Below are positions 1-8,700 of a stretch of 36,926 bases of DNA, piece by piece (the stretch's first letter is position 1; each line of letters begins with the position of its first letter). The DNA is from an uncultured Oscillospiraceae bacterium (lineage in GTDB: Bacteria; Bacillota; Clostridia; Oscillospirales; Acutalibacteraceae). A program made the position numbers and the translations under genes. The DNA is taken from assembly GCA_900541905.1 (NCBI GenBank), contig UQLQ01000018.1:1-36926 (forward strand), written 5' to 3'. A model generated the notes under the pieces. The model was not told where the DNA came from. It searched no databases and saw only the letters and a program-made list of their open reading frames with translations.

Positions 1-55
1 GAGCATGCGGCTGTTAACCGCAGGGTCGTTGGTTCGAGTCCAACTTGAGGAGCCA
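1..55 (+). tRNA. tRNA-Asn (GTT), 5' end outside window
   Basis: Only the 3' two thirds are in the window. A five-pair anticodon stem (6-10 with 18-22) encloses the loop CTGTTAA, with anticodon GTT at 13-15. The T arm contains GGTTCGAGTCC, and the 3' strand of the acceptor ends in an encoded CCA at 53-55. The D arm and 5' acceptor strand are cut off by the window edge. A strong terminator follows directly, so this is the last gene of its transcript. Confidence 0.95.
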
Positions 56-61
56 GGCTAA

Positions 62-93
62 GGAGAGAGTAGTTTTCTACTCTCTCCTTTTTT
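62..93 (+). terminator. Rho-independent terminator after tRNA-Asn
   Basis: An 11-bp perfect stem (62-72 with 77-87) with a TTTT loop is followed by six T residues. It starts seven bases after the tRNA CCA end. Confidence 0.92.
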
Positions 94-251
94 ATTTGCT
101 TAATTACTAGTTTTATGTATTTACTCACAATTTAGAAAGTTTTGGATAACAAATCATCAAATTGAAAATAGTCTGTAATGTAATATATCAATCAAAATTT
201 AATCTTATAAGGCAGTGTTATTAACTATCACGGTACTAAAGTACCATATCT

Positions 252-812
252 CTATTCATGATTAAACATTCTATGTGTGGAAAAGGAGGAAAGAATATCT
301 TTTGTAGAGATTAAAGTAGATAAAATATGTTCTGAATTTTCCTCAAATATTGCTTTTATAATTTTATGGACAGTTGCAACTGCCAAGAATTCAGACATTT
401 CATCTCTTCGTTTTTTTTCATAAATATTTTTATCATTTAGATATCTTAGGATAATACATTTCATTTGTTGCTCCCATTTTTCCAAAAATTCAGGATCCCC
501 ATTTTTATTTAATAACATCCGAATCACAAATTGTCTCCGTTTAATATATTGAGCCAGCTGTTCAAGAAGTTGCAAATCAGAAAAAGAAAACATAACGAGA
601 GGTTCTTTTTTTAAAGTGGACATTTCAAATAATACGTCATTAGTTATCTGCTGCCAAACTTCTGTTAAATTGGTGTAGTAATTATAAAAAGTAGCACGAG
701 ATATTCCGGTGAATTCAATTAATTGTTTTACTGTAATTTTTTCAATTGGCGCTGTTTTACATAATAAAATGAGTGATTGTTTAATTTTATGTGTAGTAGA
801 TAATAATTCCAA
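252..812 (-). CDS. TetR/AcrR-family transcriptional regulator
   Basis: This 186-residue protein has an N-terminal TetR-type helix-turn-helix at about residues 22-52, with the family pattern ITVKQLIEFTGISRATFYNY. The rest is a helical ligand-binding domain that cannot be assigned by eye. The start is a TTG at 812, supported by GGGAG seven bases upstream. The gene faces an eight-gene cluster of an ABC exporter, a chelatase-like complex and an importer, which makes it the likely local repressor. A promoter (844-872) and two palindromes (876-915) lie just upstream. By analogy with the TetR-family heme sensor HrtR of Lactococcus, which controls an ABC exporter, its ligand could be a porphyrin or heme. 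That is inference from context only. Confidence 0.88.
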   Translation of the reverse strand: MELLSTTHKIKQSLILLCKTAPIEKITVKQLIEFTGISRATFYNYYTNLTEVWQQITNDVLFEMSTLKKEPLVMFSFSDLQLLEQLAQYIKRRQFVIRMLLNKNGDPEFLEKWEQQMKCIILRYLNDKNIYEKKRRDEMSEFLAVATVHKIIKAIFEENSEHILSTLISTKDILSSFSTHRMFNHE

Positions 813-843
813 AGAAATACTCCCTTATTGTTGAGATAGTTTA

Positions 844-872
844 AACATAATACATTCAAAATAACATGTCAA
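844..872 (-). promoter_or_regulatory. Putative tetR promoter
   Basis: On the minus strand there is -35 TTGACA (867-872), a 17-bp spacer and -10 TATGTT (844-849). It lies about 30 bases upstream of the tetR TTG start. The palindrome pair at 876-915 begins four bases beyond the -35 box. Confidence 0.65.
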
Positions 873-875
873 TGG

Positions 876-915
876 AATAACAGTTATTGATAAAAACTAA
901 TCAATAACTGTTATA
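876..915. promoter_or_regulatory. Paired palindromic operator candidate in the tetR/ABC intergenic region
   Basis: Two 13-bp palindromes, AATAACAGTTATT (876-888) and AATAACTGTTATA (903-915, one terminal mismatch), are separated by 14 bases. They are also inverted copies of each other: 877-890 is the exact reverse complement of 901-914. The site abuts the tetR -35 box. It also overlaps a weaker plus-strand promoter-like pair, TTGATA (887-892) and TATATT (912-917), with a 19-bp spacer. This arrangement is typical of a TetR-family autoregulatory operator, but no binding evidence is available here. Confidence 0.6.
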
Positions 916-1057
916 TTTTTTACCTAAAATCAGCTAAAGTAAATTTTTAAAATCTGAAAATGTTATATTTTTTATGTTTTATGTTTACAAAATGTATTTC
1001 ATTGTAAATATTTATTAAATAAAATTTATCAACTAGTATATTTTTTGTACAAGTTGA

Positions 1058-1087
1058 TTGACTTAAATAAATTGTTCTGTTTATAAT
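1058..1087 (+). promoter_or_regulatory. Putative promoter of the exporter-chelatase-importer cluster
   Basis: -35 TTGACT (1058-1063), an 18-bp spacer and a consensus -10 TATAAT (1082-1087). The leader to the first ATG would be about 108 bases. Immediately downstream of the -10 is a 6-bp inverted repeat, TAGACA (1092-1097) and TGTCTA (1110-1115), that could be a second regulatory site. Confidence 0.6.
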
Positions 1088-1201
1088 TGGGTAGACAAAA
1101 TTTAAAAAGTGTCTATTTCGTGTTTACTGATGCAAAAAGATAAAGAGCAAACTATCAATTACTTTTTTATTTTAAATTTATCTTGAGAAATGTAGGTGAT
1201 G

Positions 1202-2086
1202 ATGTATTTGTTGAATATAAAAAATATTTCAAAATCTTTTGGCTCCAAACAAGTGTTGCATGAAGTGAATTTAAAAGTTGCTTCCGGAGAATTCTTCGGT
1301 CTGCTTGGAGCGAACGGTGCGGGAAAAACCACTTTAATCCGTTTAATTTCTACATTACTGTTACCTACCAAAGGAGAAATAGAATTAGACGGACAACGGC
1401 TTTCACGCACTCGAATTGATTTAAAAAGCCAAATTACTACAGTAACACAAGAATATTCTTTAAGGAATGATATGACAGTGTTAGAAGTAATGGAATTGCA
1501 GGGTCGTTTGTATCATATGAAGCCTAAATGGCGGAAACAAGGCAGTGAAACATTGTTGAGAAAATGTGGATTATGGGAATATCGTAATCAAAAGACTCGT
1601 CAATTATCGGGAGGATTTAAACGTATGTTAATGCTTTGCAGAGCACTATTACCAAATCCTAAAATTGTGCTGCTTGATGAACCGACAGTCGGATTAGATC
1701 CATTGGCTCGAAGAATGATGTGGCAAATGATTCGAAATTTACATCAGCAGGGACTTACATTTATTTTAACAACCCATTATATGGAAGAAGCGCAAATGCT
1801 TTGTCACAGGGTAGCGTTTATGAGAAAGGGATGTGTGTTGGGGGTGGAAACTCCGCAAGATTGGATTTTACAACTTGGCCGTTTTGCAGTAGAGCATTTT
1901 GAAAACGAAACTGTTAAAACTTACTATTTCAATTGTAAGAAAGAGGCAATCACCTATGCTGAGCATTTATCTTCAGATTTTTTGCTTCGCGAGACAAATT
2001 TAGAAGATGTGTTTTTAGAAACAGTAGGAAAGGGGATTCCGAAGGAGAATGGCAATTTTAACTGTTATTTGGGAAAAATGGATTGA
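1202..2086 (+). CDS. ABC transporter ATP-binding protein (ABC-2 exporter, DrrA/CcmA type)
   Basis: About 294 residues. Nucleotide-binding domain hallmarks appear in order: Walker A GANGAGKTT, signature LSGGFKR, Walker B IVLLDEPTVGLDP and H-loop TTHYMEEA. The C-terminal 80 residues have the short accessory region of drug, antibiotic and polysaccharide exporter ATPases. In-frame GTG (1196), ATG (1199) and ATG (1202) are possible starts. I prefer ATG 1202 because AGGTGAT lies at 1194-1200, putting AGG five bases upstream. The last 38 bases overlap the permease gene, implying coupled translation of a two-gene exporter. As the first gene of the cluster it probably energises export of a product or toxic by-product of the chelatase-like complex; substrate unknown. 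Confidence 0.93.
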   Translation: MYLLNIKNISKSFGSKQVLHEVNLKVASGEFFGLLGANGAGKTTLIRLISTLLLPTKGEIELDGQRLSRTRIDLKSQITTVTQEYSLRNDMTVLEVMELQGRLYHMKPKWRKQGSETLLRKCGLWEYRNQKTRQLSGGFKRMLMLCRALLPNPKIVLLDEPTVGLDPLARRMMWQMIRNLHQQGLTFILTTHYMEEAQMLCHRVAFMRKGCVLGVETPQDWILQLGRFAVEHFENETVKTYYFNCKKEAITYAEHLSSDFLLRETNLEDVFLETVGKGIPKENGNFNCYLGKMD

Positions 2087-2786
2087 ATTTAAACATGAAT
2101 GGATTAAAATTACCATCTCTTCGTTGATTACTCCTTTATTATATTTAATTACATTTGGATTGGGAATTGGAAAGTTTATTACAACAGGAGATAGACCTTA
2201 TCTTCAGTTTTTAATTCCCGGTATTATTGCTCTTACCACTATGAATTCCAGCTTTAATGCAGTAGGTATGTCGTTAAATGTTCAGCGTTTATACGAACAT
2301 TCTTTTGACAGCATTATGGTTTCTCCAACACCGCTTTGGCAATATATCATCGGCCAGATGATAGGGGGCAGCTTACGAGGAATGTATGCGGGGACACTTA
2401 TTCTTATCGTCTCCTTATTATTTTCGGTTCAGTTGCACTTTTCAATTTGTTTTTTTGGAATTATGCTGCTAAACGGTATGCTGTTCGGTGCTTTGGGGGT
2501 TATGGCTGCAATTGTGTCATCTACTCATGCTGATATCGCTCGATTTTCTACTTTTGTCATTTTGCCTATGACATTTTTATGCAATACTTTTTTTTCGGTT
2601 GAACAAATACCCGAGGCGATGCAGTGGATTATAGAAGTATTGCCGCTTACACATGCAAGCCGTTTGTTAAGACAGTTAGCATGGGGAGAATATATTTCAT
2701 GGATCAGCATTTTAATATTAATTTCATATGCTGTTTTATTCATGCTGATAGCTCTTTTAAAAATACAAAAAGCAAAAAACTTGTAG
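2049..2786 (+). CDS. ABC-2 type transporter permease
   Basis: A 245-residue membrane protein with about six hydrophobic segments. It has the ABC-2 family layout: an N-terminal segment, a PGIIALTTMNSSF region, a central NGMLFGALGVMAA helix and the C-terminal motif PLTHASRLLRQL before the last membrane helix. This matches NodJ/DrrB-type permeases. The ATG at 2049 lies inside the upstream ATPase gene (38-base overlap). It ends 13 bases before the ChlD-like gene, whose ribosome binding site AGGAGAGG starts right at the stop codon. It presumably pairs with the ATPase at 1202-2086 to export a hydrophobic compound; porphyrin or heme is a context-based guess. Confidence 0.92.
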   Translation: MAILTVIWEKWIEFKHEWIKITISSLITPLLYLITFGLGIGKFITTGDRPYLQFLIPGIIALTTMNSSFNAVGMSLNVQRLYEHSFDSIMVSPTPLWQYIIGQMIGGSLRGMYAGTLILIVSLLFSVQLHFSICFFGIMLLNGMLFGALGVMAAIVSSTHADIARFSTFVILPMTFLCNTFFSVEQIPEAMQWIIEVLPLTHASRLLRQLAWGEYISWISILILISYAVLFMLIALLKIQKAKNL

Positions 2787-2799
2787 AGGAGAGGTCTGT

Positions 2800-4668
2800 A
2801 TGTGGGAACATGTCTATCCATTCTCGGCTATTGTAGGTCAAGATACTATGAAAAAGTCGTTGCTGCTGAATGTCATCAATCCGAAAATCGGAGGCGTATT
2901 AATCTGTGGACAAAAAGGAACCGCCAAATCGACTGTGGTACGTTCATTGGCAAATTTATCGGATTGTAATGTGGTAGATGTACCGCTGTCTGTTACGGAA
3001 GACAGATTGGTTGGTTCGATAGACTTGGAGCAAACGCTTAAACAAGGGCACATACAATTGGAATATGGCTTATTGTATCAGGCGGATGAACAAATATTGT
3101 ATGTAGACGAAGTAAATCTTTTACAGGACAGTATCGTAAATGTACTATTGGAAGTACATGCAAGCGGTATTAACTGCATTGAACGGGAAAGTTTGTCTTA
3201 CAGGCACCCAAGCCGATTTGTTTTGGTAGGAACAATGAATCAAGAGGAGGGGGAACTTCGACCTCATTTTTTAGATAGATTTGGATTATGTGTGAATATT
3301 CAGGCAGAATCTGACCCTAATGTCAGAGTAGAGATAGTAAAACGCAGGATGGAATATGAGGAAAATGCAGAGATTTTCTGCAAAGAATATTTGCAAAGAG
3401 AAGAAGCATTGAAACAACAAATTTTTCAGGCCAAAGAACGGTTGAAACAGATTTATATTACAGACACGGACAGACAGTATATTGTAAATCTGTGTTTAAA
3501 TGCGCATATACAAGGGCATAGAGGAGATTTCGTTGTCGAGCAAACGGCAAAAACATTGGCTGCTTTTTATGGAAGAACTACTGTCACAACGGAAGATATG
3601 GAAGAGGCAGCATCTTTAGCACTATTACATAGGAGAAAAGAAGAGCAGCCAAACCCACAAGAAGAATCCCGGAGTGAACATCCTCCGACACAAGAACAAG
3701 AAACGGATTCCACTCCGCCACAGCAGCCTATAGAAGATGAATTACAAAGCAAACAAAGTCAGAATACCGAAACTCATAGTTCTGAAACGTCTTCTCAGCA
3801 TACATCTTCAACACAAACACAGCATTTTCGGGTTGGCAATGATTTTCAGTTGAAGGAATTTGGTCATATTTCAGATAAAAGAACGCGTAATGGCCAAGGA
3901 AAACGCACAAATATACGCAGTGCTGTCAAATCCGGGAGATATTTATATGCTTGTATCAATCAGGGGAAAAAAGATTTGGCTTTAGATGCAACAATCCGTG
4001 CTGCAGCACCGTTTCAAAAGCACAGAGATAAAAAAGGAAAAGCAATTTCTATTTATCCCCAAGATATCAGAGAGAAAGTAAGACAAAAGAAAATGGCGAA
4101 TGTATTGGTTTTTGTTGTGGACGCCAGTGGTTCTATGGGAGCCAATCAACGTATGATTGAAACGAAAGGAGCTGTCTTATCTCTTTTAAAGGATGCGTAC
4201 ATTAAAAGAGATAAAGTAGCGTTAATTGTTTTTCGAGGAGACTCTGCCCAGGTCATACTACCCCCAACCAGGAGCGTTGAACGTGGTTATCGCTGTTTGG
4301 AAGAGCTGGAGATAGGAGGAAAAACGCCTTTAAATGCAGGTATTAGCAAAGGGGTGCAAGTGATAAAAAGCGAATTGAAAAAAGATATGAATTGTATGCC
4401 AATGTTAATTGTCATTACAGATGGAAAAGGAAACGTTAGTCTGGATGAGAATAAAAAACCGAAAGAGGAGTTACTGGAAATTGGTAAAAAAGTAAAAGAG
4501 TTGTCAATTGCAGACAGCATGGTAATTGATATTGAAAAAAAAGGTTTTATGCAATTTGGTATTGCAAAAGAATTGGCAAACATCATGGATGCAACTTATT
4601 ACAGTGTTGATACTTTAAGAAAAGAGTCCATATTACAAATGGTAGAAAGTGTGAGGGAAACAAAATGA
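2800..4668 (+). CDS. ChlD/BchD-like chelatase subunit: AAA+ ATPase plus VWA domain
   Basis: This 622-residue protein has three parts. An N-terminal AAA+ module (about 1-275) has Walker A GQKGTAKST (37-45) and Walker B ILYVDEVNLL (D103, E104). A low-complexity linker rich in Glu, Gln, Ser and Thr spans about 280-345. A C-terminal von Willebrand A domain has the MIDAS motif DASGSMG starting at D441, with later GGKTPL and ITDGKGN. This is the architecture of magnesium-chelatase D subunits and their cobaltochelatase-like relatives. In photosynthetic D subunits the ATPase site is often degenerate, but here both Walker motifs look intact. It overlaps the I-like gene by four bases (ATGA). It should form a ring with the I-like protein that drives the large subunit at 5732-9550. 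Confidence 0.93.
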   Translation: MWEHVYPFSAIVGQDTMKKSLLLNVINPKIGGVLICGQKGTAKSTVVRSLANLSDCNVVDVPLSVTEDRLVGSIDLEQTLKQGHIQLEYGLLYQADEQILYVDEVNLLQDSIVNVLLEVHASGINCIERESLSYRHPSRFVLVGTMNQEEGELRPHFLDRFGLCVNIQAESDPNVRVEIVKRRMEYEENAEIFCKEYLQREEALKQQIFQAKERLKQIYITDTDRQYIVNLCLNAHIQGHRGDFVVEQTAKTLAAFYGRTTVTTEDMEEAASLALLHRRKEEQPNPQEESRSEHPPTQEQETDSTPPQQPIEDELQSKQSQNTETHSSETSSQHTSSTQTQHFRVGNDFQLKEFGHISDKRTRNGQGKRTNIRSAVKSGRYLYACINQGKKDLALDATIRAAAPFQKHRDKKGKAISIYPQDIREKVRQKKMANVLVFVVDASGSMGANQRMIETKGAVLSLLKDAYIKRDKVALIVFRGDSAQVILPPTRSVERGYRCLEELEIGGKTPLNAGISKGVQVIKSELKKDMNCMPMLIVITDGKGNVSLDENKKPKEELLEIGKKVKELSIADSMVIDIEKKGFMQFGIAKELANIMDATYYSVDTLRKESILQMVESVRETK

Positions 4669-5720
4669 GTCATATGAGTACGAATAAAAATATTACATTT
4701 CCATTTTCAGCAATTATTGGACAAGAAGAGATGAAAAAAGGATTGATTCTGAATGTGATTCATCCTAAAATCGGAGGTATTTTGGTATTTGGAGAAAAAG
4801 GAACGGCGAAATCTACAGCAGTACGTTCTATGGCAAGTTTGCTGCCTGAAATGGAAGTTGTAAAAGGTTGTCGTTTTCGTTGTAATCCTTATGATGTTTC
4901 TTCCATGTGTGACGAATGCCGTGAAAAAATAAATGCGGGTGAAATCTTGGAATCGGAGCTATCTAAGATGAAAGTGGTTGATTTACCTGTATCTGCTACG
5001 GAAGACAGAGTGGTAGGGTCTCTGGATATTGAAGAGGCGATTCAAAATGGTAAAAAGAAATTTGAACTGGGTGTATTGGCTCAAGCAAATAGAGGTATTT
5101 TATACGTGGATGAAATCAATTTGTTGGATGACCATATCGTAGATTTGTTATTGGACTCAGCAGCTATGGGAGTAAATACGGTAGAAAGAGAAGGGATTTC
5201 TTTTTCGCATCCCGCTAATTTTATATTGGTTGGTACAATGAATCCGGAGGAAGGAGAACTGCGTCCGCAATTGTTGGATCGTTTTGGATTCAGTGTTGAA
5301 ATTAAAGGAATTCAAGATCCGGTTCAACGTGTGGAAATTGTGAAATTACGAGGTGAATTTGAAGAAGATTCCACTGCCTTTATTCACTCTTATGAGCACA
5401 AGGAGCGAGAACTATCCGATCGCATTTTACAAGCGCAGCAATTATTGCCCAAGGTGGAAATTTCTGATGAAATATTACTGATAAATGCTAAATTATCCAT
5501 TGCATTGGAAGTTGATGGACACAGAGCGGATCTAATTTTGATGAAGGCCGAAAAGGCAATGGCTGCTTTTGAAGGAAGAAGCTACGTCACAATAGAAGAC
5601 GTAGAAGCGGTAGCCAAAATGGTATTTCTTCACCGTTTAAAATCTTTACCGTTTGTAAGCAGCAAAACTTTGGATATGGAAGTTATCCGGAGTATTATTC
5701 AAGAAACAGTTCATGAATAG
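4665..5720 (+). CDS. ChlI/BchI-like AAA+ chelatase ATPase subunit
   Basis: 351 residues, the usual size for magnesium-chelatase I subunits. Walker A GEKGTAKST spans 43-51, Walker B is ILYVDEINLL, and GTMNPEEGELRPQLLDRFG is the sensor/arginine-finger segment. Between the nucleotide motifs is a four-cysteine insertion, C69-x3-C73-x8-C82-x2-C85, as in many bacterial and archaeal BchI-like proteins; it could bind zinc or an iron-sulfur cluster. The first 50 residues closely parallel the N-terminus of the D-like neighbour, so the two are paralogues. The start ATG overlaps the D-like stop, and the gene ends 11 bases before the large-subunit ATG. Role: ATP-driven remodelling of the CobN/ChlH-like partner. 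Confidence 0.93.
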   Translation: MSHMSTNKNITFPFSAIIGQEEMKKGLILNVIHPKIGGILVFGEKGTAKSTAVRSMASLLPEMEVVKGCRFRCNPYDVSSMCDECREKINAGEILESELSKMKVVDLPVSATEDRVVGSLDIEEAIQNGKKKFELGVLAQANRGILYVDEINLLDDHIVDLLLDSAAMGVNTVEREGISFSHPANFILVGTMNPEEGELRPQLLDRFGFSVEIKGIQDPVQRVEIVKLRGEFEEDSTAFIHSYEHKERELSDRILQAQQLLPKVEISDEILLINAKLSIALEVDGHRADLILMKAEKAMAAFEGRSYVTIEDVEAVAKMVFLHRLKSLPFVSSKTLDMEVIRSIIQETVHE

Positions 5721-5731
5721 GAGGTTATTTC

Positions 5732-8700
5732 ATGAAAAAAATAGTAACCGTATTATGGCATAATTCTGCCAATCGTCTGAATATGCTCAAACCGCAAACA
5801 GATAAATTTGTTCATCTGAAAGTATATTCTGCTGCTGCATTAAGTGATGGCAGGCAAGACTTAAATAATTTGTATCAGGATATGAAAGATGCGGATGCTT
5901 TTCTGTTTCAAGTGACCTCATCTGACTCGGCCTGGGCTGAGATTGAAGAATATGCCGAAAAGTTTCAAACTCCAATTATTTATGTTGGGGGAGAATCCGC
6001 CGGCAAAATAAAGACGAAAGCTCAGATGAAACATAGTGCAATATGCAACCGATTTTATGCATACAGCGGTACGGATAATATGTTGAATATGCTGAAATAT
6101 ATTTGTTCACAGGTACTGCATGAAAAAATGGATTATCAAGAACCAAAATTGATTCCTTGGGAAGGAATTTTTCATCCTGATTCGGAAGATATTTTTCAAA
6201 GTACAAAAGATTATTTTCGTTGGAAAGCTCCAACTTCAAAGGGGACAATTGCACTGCTTGTTTCTCGTACCGCTTGGTTAAGCGGAGACATAGAAGTGGA
6301 ACGGACTTTAATAAAATACATAGAAAAAAGCGGATATACTGCATTGCCTATTTTTTCATATGCAATGGCAGATATCAACTTGGGTGCAAAAGGGACATCG
6401 TATGCAGTTGAGACCTTTTGTTTTGATGACCACGGGCAGCCGATTGTAGACAGCGTGATTCGCATGACTGGCTTTTTTCTTCAAGATCCGAACGAAAATA
6501 CGAATGCAAATGAAAATTCCGTTATGTCTCGCTTAAACTGCCCGATTGTAAAACCTATCTGTTCTTATTCTATGACCATTGACGAATGGGAAAAAAATGA
6601 GGATGGCTCTGTAGCTGATATTGCTTGGAACATCGCATTGCCGGAACTGGAAGGTGTAATCGAACCGATTTTTATCGGTGCCGAGGAACAAGAAGGAGAG
6701 ATTGAGTTAAGAAAACCGCTTGAAAAGCGTTGTGAAAAATTAGTACATCGATTATCCAAATGGATTGCTTTTCGGAAAAAAGAGAATAAAGATAAAAGGG
6801 TCGTATTTCTCTTAAACAATAATCCTTGTACCGCAGCCGAAGCCTCGGTGGGCGGAGGGGCAAATTTGGACACATTGGAAAGTGTTGTCAGAATTTTACA
6901 TGCAATGAAGAAACATGGTTATCAGGTAGAGCATATACCTGAAAATGGTGACGAACTCATTCAAACAATTATGGAGCACAAGGCAATTTCGGATTTTCGA
7001 TGGACAACCGCAAAAGAAATTGTACATAAAGGAGGTGTGTTATGCCAAGTTACAAAAGATATGTATATGGAGTGGTTTAAAGAACTTCCACAAAAAGCGC
7101 AAAACAGCATGATTGACGCATGGGGAGAACCAATAGGAGAAGCTATGGTATATCAAGATACTATACTGGTAACAGGAGTATCGTTTCAAAATGCTTTGGT
7201 ATGCGTACAACCTAAGAGAGGCTGCGTTGGAGCAAAATGTGATGGTACAGTATGTAAAATTTTACATGATCCGCATGTAGCACCAACACATCAATATTTC
7301 GCTTCTTATCGCTATTTTGAGCGTGTGTATCAGGCGGATGTCATCATACATGTTGGCACACACGGTAACTTAGAGTTTTTGCCGGGGAAAGGCGTCGGGC
7401 TTTCAGATGCATGTTTTCCTGATATTTGCATCGGAACTATGCCGAATCTTTATATTTATAATGCAGATAATCCTCCGGAAGGAACCATTGCAAAGCGTCG
7501 TGCATTGGCAACGATTATTGACCATATGCAAACGACCATGACGCAAAGCGGCTTGTATGATTCCTTAGAAGAATTGGATCAGTTACTCAATCAATATGAT
7601 AAAGTGAAATTGTCCGATCCTTCTCAAGCCCATTTGTTGGAGCATTTCATCATTGAGCAAATACAAATGAATCAGATGTTAGCTTACATCAACTTGGAAG
7701 ACTATCATAGCCATATGGATTATATTGTGGCAGAATGCCATAAAGTACTTACCATGATAAAAAATACGCAGATTCAAAATGGGATGCATGTTTTTGGACA
7801 ATTGCCGCAAGAAGAAAAAAGAGTGGATTTTTTGTATTCTATTTTACGCTTTGAAGGAATGAATACACCTTCCATTCGTTCTGATGTCAGTCGCTTAATC
7901 GGATTGGAACTTTCTGCTCTGTTAGAAAGACCGGAAGGATTCTGCGCTCGTTATAATACGGATAACGGCAGTATTTTGTTTGATATTGAGCGAATCTGCA
8001 AAGAAATTATCAGAGTGTTTTTACAAGGAGAAACGATAACTTCCGATATAGATTTGTATGGTTACAGCTTACAAAATCCATCTGGCATAGATGATATTAA
8101 TGCTCGCTTTGAAAATGTGTTGGATATTAACAGAAGGATTGAATCATCCAAAGAAATAGAGGCGTTGCTTCGTGCCATGGATGGCAATTTTATAGAAGCG
8201 GGACTGGCAGGGATTATTACACGGGGCAGAGATGATGTTTTACCTACGGGCAGAAATTTTTATACGTTAGATCCTGAGAAAGTTCCTACCAAAGCTGCAT
8301 GGGAAGTCGGAAAACGATTGGCGGATTCCGTTATTCAAAAATACAAAGAAGAGGAAGAGGCATATCCCGAAAGCGTGGCTATTTATTGGATGACCACCGA
8401 TATTATGTGGGCGGATGGTGAGGGAATGGCGCAGCTCCTATATTTGCTTGGGGTAGAACCAATATGGATGTCGAATGGTAAAGTAAAACATTTTAAAATT
8501 ATTGATATCAATGATTTGGGACGCCCCAGAATCGATATTACGGTAAAAATTTCAGGAATATTACGAGACAATTTTCAGAACTGTGTTTGCCTTTTAGATG
8601 ATGCCATTCAAGCGGTTTCCAAGCTGGAAGAACCCCCGGAATTGAATTTTGTGCGCAAACATGCCTTAGAAAATCAACAAACTCAACCGGAGCTTAGCTG

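Noticed and set aside
231..246. Short hairpin downstream of tetR as terminator
   Set aside because: The stem is only five to six pairs with no T run on the minus strand.
1058..1120. Fur box at the cluster promoter
   Set aside because: An iron cluster would suggest one, but no stretch close to the GATAATGATAATC-type consensus is present.
1088..1201. Riboswitch or T-box in the cluster leader
   Set aside because: Only short weak inverted repeats are present; no conserved cobalamin-box, T-box or other riboswitch sequence was seen.
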